The notes beneath the pieces were generated by a model. The model was not told the DNA's origin. It was given only the letters and a program-made list of their open reading frames with translations, and did no database searches. A stretch of 64,000 nt of DNA from Vicugna pacos (Eukaryota; Chordata; Mammalia; Artiodactyla; Camelidae), in the NCBI RefSeq assembly GCF_048564905.1, contig NC_132991.1:52769501-52833500 (forward strand). Reading direction: 5' to 3'. This document shows, piece after piece, positions 11,546 to 24,440 of this stretch (position 1 is its first letter; the number at the start of each line of letters is the position of its first letter). A program made the translations under genes and the position numbers.

Positions 11546-13202
11546 CTACAAAAAATTGATAGTGGTTAAACTTTAGGAAAAGTGAAGAAAAAGTAGTAAC
11601 AACAAAACAAGCATTGCAATAGGATTTAAAGTACAGCATGTCACTCTCTGATCATATTTTAGTAAGAACTATCTTGGAAAAATATTTGGGTGAACATTTG
11701 GAAAGCTCTGAATTTCTCAAACTGGTCATCTTCTGAAGGCACTGACTACCGGACATTTGAAGCTTTCCAAACATTTAAGTACAATGATACTAGTCTGGAG
11801 ATATGACTGTTAATATCATTAATATATATTCCAATAATGAATACAACTAAGATAATACAGGGAAGAGAGTTCATAAACAGATGTCTATTAAAGGAAGCAA
11901 GTGCAGCGGAAAGAAAAAAGAGGGGGTTGAAGCTATAAAAGGTGTGTCTAACAAGCTTGTGTACACTCAGTACAGAAAGTACACGCTATTTGAGTAAGGA
12001 TTTGGAGTTTACAAAAGTCATTCACATGTGTTATTTTATTTGATGAGTACTCTAAATTTTAGGAAAATAATAACTTACTCTAAAAGATACTCATTTTGAT
12101 ATCAGCATCACAGACTTTTTTAAAAAGTGAAAAAAAAGAAAAATGAAAACAATGGATTATTTTGAAAGCTAGGTGATCTAGTTTATGTCAAGTGGGAAAG
12201 AAACACCTCTGGCTAAGAGCAAATGCTGTCCTGAGGGTGGGGTTTAGAACTGCTAGGTGAGGAAATCAACTGTGTGAGGAGAAAATGAACAGGAACTGAA
12301 AGCTGTCACTGCCACTCCCGAGTATAAACTCCAGATGGATAACATTGAAGGGGCGGACAAGTAAAAATAGCTGCATTGAGGCCGGGCAGCTCCAGTGATC
12401 CAGGACTTCCCAAAGGCCTGAACTGGCAAGAGAGTGTGAGAGGTTCTCTACAAAATGCAAAAATGACTGTTTACAGAACAATCGAGCTTTGCCTCCAGCA
12501 AGAACACAGACCAGTTCTGCCTGTCGCTTGACTAGGTTATTTCCTTGTCAGTGCAACAGTTTAATAAGTCAGAGCTATTTTGGGCACACTTTAGCTTTGA
12601 CCTTTGGGTTCCATTCGCTTTGGTAAATTTCTTTGCACACAGTGAGGCCTAAGGATTATGAGCCGATGGGAAGAAGGTAGCCAGAGATGGCAGCATGTCC
12701 TAAAGGCACCAGAACAAGTCATACACCATCAGGGATGAAGGAAGGGGCAAAAACCAGGAAGCTCATCCAAACACCAAAAAACTACCGAAAAGAGACTCAC
12801 AAGATAATATGATTTCCTCTATGTGCTACTGTTTTCTATAAACATTCAGAGGACAGTCATTTGCCAATATTTATTTTTCACAGTATCAAATAAGCGTGAA
12901 TGCATTTGTGAAAAACCTTATAAAATATATATACACAACTTAAGTGCTGGAGCTATGAAACTAAATGCATACGTATGAAGACAAAAAGATATAGCTGGAA
13001 GTTAACATTGATTAATACTTACCCTAAATCATATTTAATTGTTTTTCGGCTCTTACTTTTGGGTGATTTTGATCTACACTTAACAAATTGACATCGTAAT
13101 TCACAGCAAAATATACTTTTTCTTTTTTTGCCCATTTAAAATTAGATTCCTTAGCCAACTGCAGCAAGACAGTACTCTACATGGTGGAAAATTTCAGGGC
13201 TT

Positions 13203-13243
13203 GTGCCATTTCTATTATTGACTATGCCATTTCTATTATTCCT
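13203..13243. repeat. 21-bp tandem duplication
   Basis: TGCCATTTCTATTATT occurs at 13204 and again at 13225, a two-copy local duplication in intronic DNA. Confidence 0.8.
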
Positions 13244-13736
13244 TATACAGTGATCAAATAAAACCATAGAGCAGGACAGGTGGAATGGGAATCATTGTGT
13301 TGTAATCTTGTGATGTCACCGTGCTCCAAGAATTCTACTGCTGCCTTGTTTTATTAGCTGCTTTAAGTAGAATGACAGACACGTACTAATGGTTACTGAT
13401 TTCTCCTTTGCAAATTTGATGTAGATGACCTTAAGCTTATATGTCCTAAAATCGTTAAGTTATCCAAGACAGATCATCAAACATGACAAAATTAGCATAT
13501 GATAATGAAAGTTCATATAGGAGGTGGTACCCAGGAGTCTAGCAATCCTTAGTCATGAAGCACAATATCATTTATTGAGAAGGAAAGAGCATATAATCTT
13601 AGGGGGAAAAAAGTGATGTAGGTTAATTAGTGGATATAGAAATAAAGGAAGAGAGTGTGTAAAGAGAAAAGCATGGAATATTGTATTGTATACCTAAAAA
13701 AGCAAATCTTTAGAAAGCAACAAATACCTCTGTGAT

Positions 13737-14005
13737 GGTTAATTTTATATGTTAATATGGCTGGGTTATGATGTGCAGTTGTTAGGTCAAATACCAGTCT
13801 AGATGTTGCTGTGAAGGTATATTTTAGATGTGATTAACATTTAAATCAGTAGACTTGGAGTAAAGCAGACTACTCTCCACAGTGTGAGTGGGCCTGACCC
13901 AAACAATTGAAGGCCTTAAGCGATAAGACAGAGGTCCCACACAAAAGAAGGATTTCTGCCTCCAGACTACCTTCAGACTCAAGATTGCAACATTTACTCC
14001 TGCCA
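13737..14005 (+). repeat. Ancient interspersed repeat, family not named
   Basis: TGTGATGGTTAATTTTATAT, GATGTTGCTGTGAAGGTATA, GATGTGATTAACATTTAAAT, GTGAGTGGGCCTGACCCAA and TTCTGCCTCCAGACTACCTT form a pattern common in mammalian genomes. I recognise it as a dispersed repeat but cannot name its family with certainty. It abuts the L2 fragment that follows. Confidence 0.65.
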
Positions 14006-14007
14006 GA

Positions 14008-14680
14008 ATTTCCAGCCAGTGTCAGCCTCTTTTAAAATATAGGTCGGAGGGGAGGGTATAGCTCAGTGGTAGAGTGCAGAGCTTAACATGCACGAGGTCC
14101 TGTGTTCAATCTCCAATACCTCCATTAAAGTTAAAAATTTTTTTAAAAATCCTAATTACCTCCTCCCCTCAACAAAAACAACAACAAAAAAGTATAAGTC
14201 AGACCATATCGATGCCTACTTCCTACAACCCTATGTAGCTCATCACAAGTTGTGTTTCCACCTTCATCTCTTAACAATTTCCATCTTACTCATTTTGCTC
14301 CAGCAACACTGGCCTGATTGCTATACTCAAATCTTCCAAGCTTGCTTCTGCTTCAGGATCTTTGCACTTGCTGTTCTCTCTGCTTAGAATCTCTTACTCA
14401 AGCTACTTGTTTGGATCATTTTCTCACTGTTTTCAGGCAGACAGGGCTTCCCTGACCCCTCTACTCAAATAGTGAACACCTTTATTCTATCTCTTTATCC
14501 TGCTTTATCCTGCATCTTGGCACTTACCACTACTTGATATGCTTATTGGATTGTTTATTCATTTTATGTTTTATCCACTAGACTATAAAGACCTATGAAG
14601 ACTATAAAGAGACAAGAGAGTTGGTCTGTTCTTATGCACTGTTGTAGCACCAGCATCTATAATTGTACATGGCACAGACT
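14008..14680 (+). repeat. L2 LINE 3' fragment, split by a SINE
   Basis: Before the SINE, CAGCCAGTGTCAGCCTCTTT resembles the L2 text AGCCAGAGTGATCC. After it come TAAGTCAGACCATAT, GCTTCCCTGACCCCTCTACT, CTTGGCACTTACCACTACTT and GACTATAAAGACCTATGAAG, the order of the L2 3' end. The element is old and diverged. The SINE at 14049-14192 divides it. Confidence 0.75.
14038..14203 (+). mobile_element. Camelid tRNA-derived SINE (Vic-1 type) with target duplication
   Basis: GGAGGGGAGGGTATAGCTCA, GTTCAATCTCCAATACCTCC, ATTACCTCCTCCCC and a CAACAAAAAACAACAA-like tail give the same layout as the SINE at 1890. The coordinates include the flanking direct repeats TATAGGTCGGA (14038-14048) and TATAAGTCAGA (14193-14203), which differ at two of 11 positions. 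The second continues into L2 sequence, so the insertion went into an existing L2. Oriented opposite to PDE1A. Confidence 0.9.
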
Positions 14681-15681
14681 GGAGGATCAACATCTAGAAA
14701 GACTTACACTAAACTATTACAAGTGATTATCTTTGAAGAGTGGAGTGAAGATGGAGATGGTAAAAGAAGTTTTAGTCTTTTAGAATCTCATATTATTTAA
14801 TTGATAAGAGCAGCAGCATCCTGGCAGTAATTCCCTATTGCCAGTCATCTCTTCACTGCCTTTATGTTAATTTGCCCTTAAACAATCTATTGAAAATTTT
14901 TGAAGCAAATTATGGGAAAATGTATATTTGACATGGAAAAGATATTAAACATTTTAAATAGCATTTTGAATTAATTGCACAAGAAAGAAACATTTTTTAA
15001 AAAATTGTATGCATTGTTTACATGCCTTTAGCCAAGGACCTCAGTATTGCTATTAAGGACTCACTTTTTTATGCTCATATCATATATCAAGTAGAGTATG
15101 GTAAGAAATTCCTAGTGAAGACATAAATAAATTATAGTGGACCCTTTAAGATAATTATTTCAGTTTGGGTAGAAGAAAGTTAAAAGACAAGTGGATAAAA
15201 TATATTTAAACAAATTTTTAAAAATAAGCCAACACACTTAATGGCACATGTTTCTCTTCTCTTCTTCCTTTTTCATTTTCCCTTTCCCTGACATCTGCCC
15301 CATGCTTCTGAGCACCACAAGGAGCTCTTTGTTTGGATTTCATTTGACCATGCTAGATAGGACAGGAATGAAAACAACAGTATAATACAAAATAGCAATC
15401 CTGGGCTTTTGTTAGAGAATTATCAGAAACAATTTTTCTACACATTTATCTAAGATGCGAAGATATCTAAATACTTAGATAAGATTGTCACATGTAAAAC
15501 ATATAGGACTACTGTCTGCCCTCATTTCATTTTTGACATAAATTTCCACAAGTAGCTTGCTAAAATGGGATCTCAAATACTATAATGAATCTTGCTTCTA
15601 ATAGATCAGTTGCTCTTCATCCTAGGCTTAGATGGTGGGGTGAGCATAATTGTTTGCTCCATGAGTGCTCTTAAAAATGGA

Positions 15682-15840
15682 AATATACACAAAATGTTAT
15701 GATAAATCACAGAGAAAAAAATGTGACAATGAGTGTGTATATGTCCATGAATGACTGAAAAACTGTGCTGAACACTGGAATTTGACACAACACTGTAAAA
15801 TGATTATGAATCAATAAAAAATGTAAAAAAAAATAATAAA
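15682..15840 (+). mobile_element. Short 5'-truncated L1 3' end
   Basis: AAAATGTTATGATAAATCAC, AAAAAAATGTGACAATGAGT, ACTGGAATTTGACACAACAC and GTAAAATGATTATGAATCAA match the last part of the L1 at 34393-35790. AAAAATGGA at 15673-15681 recurs at 15841-15849 and may be the target duplication, although part of it is an A-run. Confidence 0.85.
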
Positions 15841-17494
15841 AAAAATGGACTTTGTGTTTCAGAAACTTACAACATGAAAAAAACAAAACAAAACAAAAGA
15901 ACTACTGGTGTGTTTCCCTTGGGAATTCTTAAAATGTACTACACAAGAAAGAATGATAAGCAGTATATGTGTAAAATGTTATCACTATTGACTTCTGAAA
16001 CATGCTTCAACTGGTGTTTGATGCAACTTTCTCTTTTAGTCCCAATGGTGACAATAAAGCAGAAAGTGAGGGTTCCTCGAACATGAGCTGCGTGCCAATG
16101 CGGGGCTAGCAAGCTGTGAAAACCGACCCTGCATCCAATCAGTGCTCTACTGATCCTCGGGAGCTATTTATACTCCAAATTTTCTCTTGCAATCAGATGA
16201 CACAACTCCCAAAGGGCTTATATTTTGAACTAGAAAGTTTGTAGGAAAAGTGAATAAAGAAGGAGGTGGCCACGGAAGCAGAGGTCATGGGATTCTGACT
16301 CTTACAATTATATCAGTGAGAATATTTCTGTCCACAGTGGACTCTTGGAAAATGGTTGCACTCATGTACCCATGTGGTTATTTCCAGCAATCAGTGCCCA
16401 CGTTTACACCTATTAAATATTAACATTCAAGTGCTGGATGCAGTTAGGGGAAACTGGCTTCTCAAATTTGAAATTCTCTTTTCCTGCTTTACTATTCTTA
16501 TAAAGGACATACTTCAGCAAGCAACTAACCCATTCAATTCTGCTCTAATATCTGCTGGGCCCAGGGTAGGAGCACATTTCTCCCAAATACCACATAATTA
16601 AATATTTAAAAGTTATATATCAGGTGAACGAACTTTTATATTTGTTCTCCTCCTACCTTTTAATAAGTTTCATAAAAGCTTCACGGGTTGGGTTGAAATT
16701 GAGAATTCTCATCTCCTTGTGTGATAGGGCTGGGCTGGTGGGCTGTGTCTGGTCCTCTGCCCCTGCCAACTTCCTGCTTAGGCCCTCACTGTCTGAGCAG
16801 GTAGACACTACTGCCTCCTAGTACAATCTCCATCAATCCATCCAGCTATGAAAGCAGCTGCTTCTTGGCCACTCTTTGCATTTATGGAGAGGTACACAAC
16901 CCAACAGTGTCTTGGGTTACCTTAGGAGGAAAGAGCTATGGAGAGCCCCATTAAGACTACAAAGATAGTCTAGGAGACTTTGGGGTAGAGAACTCTGAGG
17001 TCTCTGTGCTCAGAATATGGTAGAGGGGCACACTGGACAGGGCAGATAATTTCAGGGTCCATGTACCCAGAAGGAGGAAAAGGGCAGGGGCTCCAACTTC
17101 TCCCTGGCCTTGAAGACCTATCATCCCTAGGAAGGGGCACACCAAAAGAGATCCATGGTTGAGCACCCTAAAGTGGAGAACTGTGCCAGGGAAGCAGTTC
17201 CACTGGCTCTGGGCTAAAGGTGGTACTAGACTCATACTTGGTAATCACCTTCCAAGTGAGTCCTTCTGGGATGACTGTGGAAATTAAGAGAGGGCAATCT
17301 TTCTTCAGGATGGATATTCTTTGGAAGTTAAGTGGCTACCTCATAGGTAAGTCCATTAGTATTATTTCTTTGATTAACACACACCTGTACTCTGAGCTGC
17401 CAGCACTCTCCCCCACAGAGAAAACCCCTAAGGATAATACCAAAGCTTCACCCAGACTTCAGAACAGATGATAAGGCCAGCTAACTTTATTGCT

Positions 17495-17735
17495 TACTTA
17501 TTATGAACCAGGCAAGAAGGCAAACTTTACTTCATTTAATCCTCACAATACCACCAGGAGGAAGATACAAATTATTATCAGTACCCCTATTTTACTGATG
17601 AATAAATTGAGACACAGATGCCTTAAGTGATTTACTTAAATCATACAACCAGAAATGGCCATGTCATTTTTGAACTCAAATCTATCTGATTTTAGAGTCT
17701 GACTTTTAAACTGCTGAGCTATCCTTCACCTCAAT
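17495..17735 (-). repeat. MIR SINE fragment
   Basis: Antisense MIR pattern: TTCATTTAATCCTCACAATA, CCCTATTTTACTGATGAATA, TTAAGTGATTTACTTAAATC and a terminal segment near CTGACTTTTAAACTGCTGAG. Diverged. Confidence 0.8.
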
Positions 17736-18844
17736 GTATGTTTTTTCTTACTAAGTGCCCAGGCTACCTTCACACTCAGACAATAAACATATCAGTAATC
17801 ATTATTCCCGATTCCACCTCTACCCTGGAATTCAGGGTTAAAAACTGATCTCAAAGCAATTTTAAAGGAGTTTGGTCCACCAGATAATTTTTGGTTGGAA
17901 GCAGCTTTAATTTATTTTCCATGACTGGTATGTTGAATCATTTTTCTCAGAGAGAAATGTATCTGGATGGTAGAATTTCAGGCTACTTTGAAGTACAATA
18001 TATTAAATGTCAGGATGGAAAGAGGTAATATATTTGAAATGTCCTTCCAACTTGTCAATAACCTGCTTCCTGAGTGCTAAATACATTTGGATTAATTTTT
18101 CCAGGTCACCACCCAAGCACATTTATTTATTTATTATTTATTCCTTGCTTTGTTTCAAAAGAGACCTAAAATGGCAGGCGCACAAATTAATGTCAACAGT
18201 CTTTTTTGTTTGTTTTTGTTTTGATTTGGTTTCAGTTTTGGCAGTTTTCTTTTTCTGTCTACTTGATAGGTTTTGTTCAGTGTTTCCTTTGGCTTTGTTA
18301 ATCTTTTTTTTTCTTTTTAAACTATGAGATAATGACTATCATATCAGAGTAACTATGAAAACTGAACATTTGGGTGGATGTCAGTTATGCTGACCTTAGC
18401 TCTATTCCCAAGAGGCAAATTTGGCTAAAATGAGGTCCACAAAGAAGAGTGTTAAAGTTAGAGGTGGCTTTCCCCAAGCTAAGGCCTATTGAGGGCTCAG
18501 CACCTCCTCTGTACTCACCTAAGGAAGCAAAGGTCCAGTCAGAGGAGGGCCGTCCCCCAGGACAGGCAGAAAGGGCCAGGAAATACTGAGGGAGGGTCTG
18601 AGAAGGAGTTAAGTTGCTCAGAGAATTAAGATCAAGATTATATTTTGGGAGTCAGTTGGGAGATGGAAATGAGGGAACGGGTGAAGCAGAAAAATGCCAC
18701 AGGCCTCTCTTGATGACTCCTGGCTTCCCACCAGGAAGTCCTTTTAGCTCAAAAATATCTTTGAAAACATTCCTTTAGGCTCAAAGCCTGACCTTCCACT
18801 AATTACCAATTTTTTTGATTAATAAGCAACCTCTGTGTTTAGAA

Positions 18845-19080
18845 CTGCCCCAGGAGTTGGAATCCTGGCTTCATCACCTAATAGCTCTGTGGTCCTGGAA
18901 AAAATACTTCCTTTGTCTGAATCTCAAGTTTCTTTGTCAATAAAATAGAGAATAATAAATAATAAAACAATAATAATAAAGTAGAGATGATAATAGTATC
19001 CCTAGTGGTGGTTTTGGAGGATAAAATGGGTAAATGCACAGAAAGTACTTAGTGTCTGACACCAAGAAAGCCTTCAGCAC
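18845..19080 (+). repeat. MIR SINE fragment
   Basis: GAATCCTGGCTTCATCACCT, TAGCTCTGTGGTCCTGGAAA, TCTGAATCTCAAGTTTCTTT, then an expanded AATAATAA region and GGTAAATGCACAGAAAGTAC. The A/T-rich block (18948-18980) is a local simple-sequence expansion within the MIR. Confidence 0.75.
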
Positions 19081-19588
19081 ACTCCCAGCCACTTACACAT
19101 CTAGTATTGATCTTCTTCCTGTGCCACTTTTCCAGGGCAGGAAGTTCCTCTTTTAATCAGGAGAATGAGACATGGAGGAGGGCATTACAGGATCCATCTA
19201 AGTATCCTTCCAAGGATCACTGAGTGGTAGGTTAGAGAAAAAAGGGTGGGGCCGCAACCCAGAGATGAAGCCTAAAAGCTCTGTTTTCCCAGATCTGGGA
19301 GAGGTGACCACACCACAGACCAAAGGCCAGGCCTGCCTATTCTGTGCCCAAGACTTGTTACTTGAGGCACTCTAATCTCCAATTCAGCACCCCTGGCTTA
19401 TTGCTCCTATTACATGATGAAATATTCTGTGTGGGGGAGGCATTTCAGCACGAGGTCATCTCATATGCAACTGGGGGCAATATTTGGACCATATTCTTTT
19501 GATAAGACCTTGAAATTCTAATCATTAAATTTCTAACACTTTTCTCCACATCTCTCTTTTTGTACTCTCATTTTGACATCCTCCAGTC

Positions 19589-19737
19589 CAGTTCTCAAAG
19601 TGTGGTCCCTGGACTAGCAGAATCAGCAGTACCTGGGAACTTGTTAGAACTGGAACTTCAAGAGCTCTACTCAAGATCTGTTGAATTAACAAGGCTTTCA
19701 GGTGATACTGATAAACATTCAAGTTGGAGAACAACTC
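19589..19737 (+). mobile_element. MER20 (hAT-Charlie MITE)
   Basis: CAGTTCTCAAAGTGTGGTCC, CTGGACTAGCAGAATCAGCA, GTACCTGGGAACTTGTTAGA and TTTCAGGTGATACTGATAAA follow the MER20 consensus as I remember it. The 3' inverted terminus GGAGAACAACTC is diverged. It is a non-autonomous DNA transposon fossil without coding capacity. Confidence 0.85.
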
Positions 19738-20008
19738 TCATCCATTCATAGCTTGCCAATTAATGGAAAAATCTCTTCCAGGAATGTAAGATTCAATCCT
19801 CTTTTATAATGTGGATTAGCAGTACTGCTGATATCCATATGCCCATTATTTCACTGTCAGAGATGGAGAGTGTTGGTGAACAACACAGGAAGGGACTGGC
19901 AGAAGAATCTCTGTAAAGGTATCTTAATGAACCTTTTATATCGATTTTATAAATAAGAATTATCTGTATGTTACTTAATTGAAAATAAAAGTCAGTTTCT
20001 CAACTTTG

Positions 20009-20092
20009 AAGATCTATCCTCTAAGCAACTCTCAAAAATGCAATGCAGTATTATTAACTATAGTCACTGTGCTATACAGAAGAGTCAAATTC
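20009..20092 (-). repeat. L1 3' UTR fragment, antisense
   Basis: GATCTATCCTCTAAGCAACT, then AATGCAGTATTATTAACTAT and AGTCACTGTGCTATACAGA, are the reverse complement of an old L1 3' untranslated region. A related stretch occurs at 48765-48800. Confidence 0.7.
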
Positions 20093-21317
20093 TCAGGGGT
20101 GGAGAATGGATACTAAGAAGAGCTGGGGCATATTTGGAGGATAGGAATGTGAGGGAAGACAAGGAATATACCTCTTTCTAAACCTATGAAGCCAAAATAG
20201 TAGGGGCAATGACAAGAGGAAGTTAGCAGTAGCCAAACAGAATAGCAAAATAATTATCAATGTATATAATGTCCTTCATAAATATTTGCTGAATAAAGGA
20301 ATAACTGTATAAAAATATAGGCAGATAGTCTCTGGTCTCAGAGGTTATAAAATATTCAAATATTTACAATGGATAGGTGAGGAATAAAGTCATTTTTGGG
20401 TTTTTTTTGATGTATATGTTGTATATATTAGCATTTTTAGTCAGGTCCTTCTTCATGTGTACAAAGATGGTATCACAATTTAAAAAAAATTTCCTGTTAC
20501 TTGGCCCTTTGTCCATGTAGTCAGCCATGACTTCACTCATTGAGTCAAGTCATGTATAGCACACAATAACTTGGGGAGGGGAAAACTACTGTTTCAAAAT
20601 CTAAGTTCTAGTGAGGGAGGAAAGGCCCAAAGATAATGGAAAAATATCTGATGAATCAGAGCAGAGTTTCCATTCCTATTATTGTCCAAAGATGCTCTAG
20701 GTTTATCAAGAGGAGTCAGAAAGAAAGACAGAAGAGATCTTGAAGAGGAATACAGTCCAATCTGACATTCTCCAAACCGAGACAAACACTGAGGGGAGAA
20801 ACAGCACCCCAATACGTTTCTAGGATCCTGGAGCTGAAGAATGCTGGATGCCCCGCTCCACCCCCAGCCCCACTCCTGGGTGAAACCTGGAGGACAGCAA
20901 GATCCCAGGGCAGAATTGGTTGATGTATGTTAACACATAGCCTCAAAGATAATGGTGAACTCAGACTAGGCTAATGTAGGTGGCGATGAGGGAAAAGAGA
21001 TGGAGAGTAGACTGAGCAAAATATATTTTGGAGGTAGGCTTGCTGATGGAATATAGTAAAGAGTTAGGAGATACCCTTTTATTTAATAAGAAAAAAACGT
21101 AAATCTCTAACATTCAGTACCTGATTCTTGCCCAAGAAAACTTATGCTGTTTAACTGTATCATGGAATCAATATGTTTTATGAGTTACCTTGGAAACTGA
21201 ACCAGCCTCTTATCTTTTTATAGGAAAATAGACTGTAAATTCTAAGTAGCTATCTTAGGTAATAAGTATTTGTGTTAGGACTTATTATTAGAACAAGGTG
21301 ACTACCTAGAAGGATTA

Positions 21318-22090
21318 GAGATTAAGAACATGGGCTTTGGAGCAAGGCAGACCGACGTGGCTGTAAGGATGTTCCCAATAGCAAGTGACGTCAAACCTAA
21401 CCCAAAGTAGATTAAATAACAGGGGAATTTATTATTTTTCTTAACAAGAAAGCTAAAGGTAGGTACACTCCAGTAGGGATTTTGTTTTTAAATCAGCAGG
21501 TCAGCAATATCATTAAGGACTCAGGTTTCCTTCATCTTTCTATGCTGCCAACTTTAGTGTTAGGTTTAGCTCTAACCTTGTAGCAAGATCGTTGTATCAT
21601 TTTCAAGCATCATACCCAGATACAATGGCCAAATGCACAGAACTCCTTTTCTATGGAGAGGAAATCTTTTGCCAAACCCGCATTAGTCTCACTGGCTGGA
21701 ATTATATCACATGTCCATGTCGAGATTCACTGGTTAGGGAATTTGGGACTAATTACTAGTTTGATACACTCATCCTGAGCCTGGGGCTAGGATTGGTCTC
21801 CTCTGAATCCCTTGACTTTGCAGAGGAGAGTGAATAACTGAGGGAAAAAAAGGGTTCTATTGGCAAGGAAGAAGAGAACTGACATTGGGTATACTCCATT
21901 TCAGTTTGAACTTGTCTTTGATACTCAATAATTATAGGATTCTAAGCAAGTAAATTACTTTATGTCTCAATTTTTTTAACTTTATAGTGGAATAATATAT
22001 TTATCTAATTCATAGAATTTTTGAGAATTATATATAATCATATATGCAAATTCCATAAACTGTTACCTTGTATATAATTAACTGTCAAAT
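21318..22090 (+). repeat. MIR SINE split by a ~560-bp older-type repeat
   Basis: GATTAAGAACATGGGCTTTG at about 21320 is the MIR head, breaking off near GACGTGG at 21360. TTCTAAGCAAGTAAATTACT at about 21940 resembles the MIR core, followed by a degenerate MIR end to about 22090. Between them (about 21361-21920) lies a dispersed repeat with GGGGAATTTATTATTTTTCT, ATCATTAAGGACTCAGGTTT and CACATGTCCATGTCGAG. I recognise its general look but cannot name the family. Confidence 0.5.
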
Positions 22091-22714
22091 AACCTTGTTA
22101 TTCATATCATCATTAGAAAGAAATAATATTAAAAATTGTATCTTTTTCAAATCCAGGAACTATTCATTTATATTTTATTGACCCAAAATAGCACAATAGT
22201 GAGGTTTTGCATAATACGTGGCACTTTTTATGTCAGTCATCTCTCAAAAGATCTGGTCAGATTTCTTTTTTTCCCTTATCACTAGTAAGGCTGTATTTGA
22301 AAGTTTGCAGAAAGTAACACACCACAGATGGCAGAAAATATGAAAATCAACCAAAATATATTGCAACTTTTTCTAAGCCTGGTTTTCACACTCCATCTAC
22401 AGGGTGAGAACAGCCTACAAACACAGCACTCCAAACAGCCGCCCCTCCCTACAACTCACACCATAAAAATGGAATTCATAAAAATCATAATTTGCTTTTT
22501 AATGATTCACTGAGCTCCAGCAATGTCTTAGCACATACCCTTCAAACTGTTTTCCTCCGGGACATCTCCAAATGGAAACAACTCTAAAAAAAATACAAGA
22601 GCCCCTATTTATAAATGCTCCCCAACTAAGCATATAAGCAGCAGCCTTGGTCACCCTGCTAGGGGCCAGAGTAGTTTAGGCATACACAGATCTTTATGTA
22701 GGACTTTGGGGCCA

Positions 22715-22855
22715 TGGATAAAACCATGGAATTCCAGAACAGGAAGGGACTGGTAACTTCATCTCCACGTAAGAAAACCAGTAACTAGAGTAAAAAAAAT
22801 CTCTTGCCCACAGGACTATCATTAGTAGGGGCAAACCCAGGACAGGAGTCGCTCA
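22715..22855 (+). repeat. Possible L3/CR1-type LINE remnant
   Basis: ATTCCAGAACAGGAAGGGAC, CTTGCCCACAGGACTATCA and GGCAAACCCAGGACAGGA resemble the ancient repeat reading AGAGCTGGAAGGGACC ... CTTGCCCAAGGTCACACAGC. Strongly diverged, so the call is tentative. Confidence 0.35.
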
Positions 22856-23723
22856 ACATCCCATACAGACCCTGATCCAGGTCCCCCTGCATGCGGTGCT
22901 AACATAAACATTTTAGTTTTCACTCTAGAAAGGACACAGTTGTTCTTGCTGCTGCTGTTTAGGAAAGCACGCTTTTCCACTCTCACTTCTTAGGCATGTG
23001 ATTTAAATAAAATTGACCTCCTACCTGCCTCATGAGATTCCTGACCACTGAACTTGTATACCCAGTTCCTCTGGACATGATTGCTTGGGGGATAAGTATA
23101 TTCCCTAACTTGAGCCAATGAAACAGAAAAGTGTGTTTGTTGGAGCCTTTGGGAAAGAACTGCTCTCTTATTCCCACTGGATTTGAAGGTGTGAGGATGT
23201 AGAGCCTGGAAATAGGGCCACTGTCTTGTCTTGCTACCACCCAAAGCTTCAGAAGGAGGTCATAACTGAGCAATCAAAACAAAAAAGATTGATCCTTGAT
23301 GTCATTTTTGTCCTGATTCACCTGTGCTTGTGTGCACTAGCCATCAATATTTCAGCAACAAGAGTTTCTTTAAGGTGGCTTGGTTAGGTTTCATGTCACT
23401 TACAATTGAAATATTAATGAAGCTCTTTTCTTTTACCCTTCTTCCCTCCTCTGGCTCTAAATGTCCAAGGAGTACACCCAAGTCAATGTCGTCATGACGT
23501 GCAGATTGTAGTGATTAACCACAAAGGGTTTCTCTCCACATCGTAATGATCCCTCAGTTTTAGAGCCCACAATCTATATTTTGATAAAAATTATTGTCAC
23601 ACTCTAACCTATGCTGAGCAACTGAGTTTAAAATCAATGCTAACTAATCTTTTTGATTTTACAGTGCTACTCAATGTTTCGCTTATTTTAAGACCCTTAG
23701 CTGTGCACTAGTTAGCTCCATCT

Positions 23724-23759
23724 TCATCTACATTTACATCTTCATCTACATTTTCCACC
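23724..23759. repeat. 18-bp tandem duplication
   Basis: CATCTTCATCTACATTTA is followed at once by CATCTTCATCTACATTTT. A small local duplication. Confidence 0.85.
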
Positions 23760-23911
23760 TGTGGTTGGCTATTTGTTTCTTTTCTAGATAACTTCTTAAG
23801 AATAACTTCTTGACCTAATCTTTCTATAGGTATTATTTCTCTTTAACCTGAATCTCTTTTAAAATTATTTCCAGGCTAATAGAAGCCTTCCTTTCTAAAA
23901 AAAAAAGTATT

Positions 23912-23971
23912 TTATATATATATACACACATATGTATTTTATAGATATATAAAAGTATTTATATATATATA
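23912..23971. repeat. (TA)-rich low-complexity tract
   Basis: TATATATATATACACACATA and, about 40 bases later, TATATATATATAAATG. AT-rich simple sequence in the 20-kb PDE1A intron. Confidence 0.8.
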
Positions 23972-24049
23972 AATGTCCCCATTAGTAGACTGTTCTATCT
24001 CTGCTTTTTCCTACTAGAACATTTTTGAAAAAGTAGTCCACACTAATTT

Positions 24050-24440
24050 CTTCCAGAGCCATTCAACCTCAATTCCTCATGCTATCATAATCTAGCTGGT
24101 AGCTTTTTCTCTTTGTGAAACTCCACTCCAGAGGCATCAGGAATCTCCTAACTGCATCCAGTGGTTCTCCCAGTGGCATCTAATTAACTCTTTTTAGCAA
24201 CCCTGCTCTACGCTGACTTTTGCTGCTCCATATTCTTCAGATATGCCTCTTCCTTCTATATTGACACTTCCTGTGAGGATCCTCTTTAGTAGTTCCATGC
24301 CTAACTTTAAATGCTAAATTCAGCACATCTCTCCTTAGCTACCCTCTCACTCCACACCTCTACTTGGCACTTTCGTCTCTCTTGACTTCTCTCCCTTGAC
24401 TTCAGTTATTGGGATAACATGGTGACCCTACTGGAGATGG
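24050..24440 (+). repeat. Possible L2-type pyrimidine-rich remnant
   Basis: The CT-rich text with short motifs such as CTACCCTCTCACTCCACACC looks like the L2 regions at 14008 and 55210 but lacks a diagnostic block. Tentative. Confidence 0.3.

Noticed and set aside
16080-16200. Less AT-rich block, considered as a promoter or terminal repeat
   Set aside because: Too short, few CpGs, no matching partner copy and no recognisable element.
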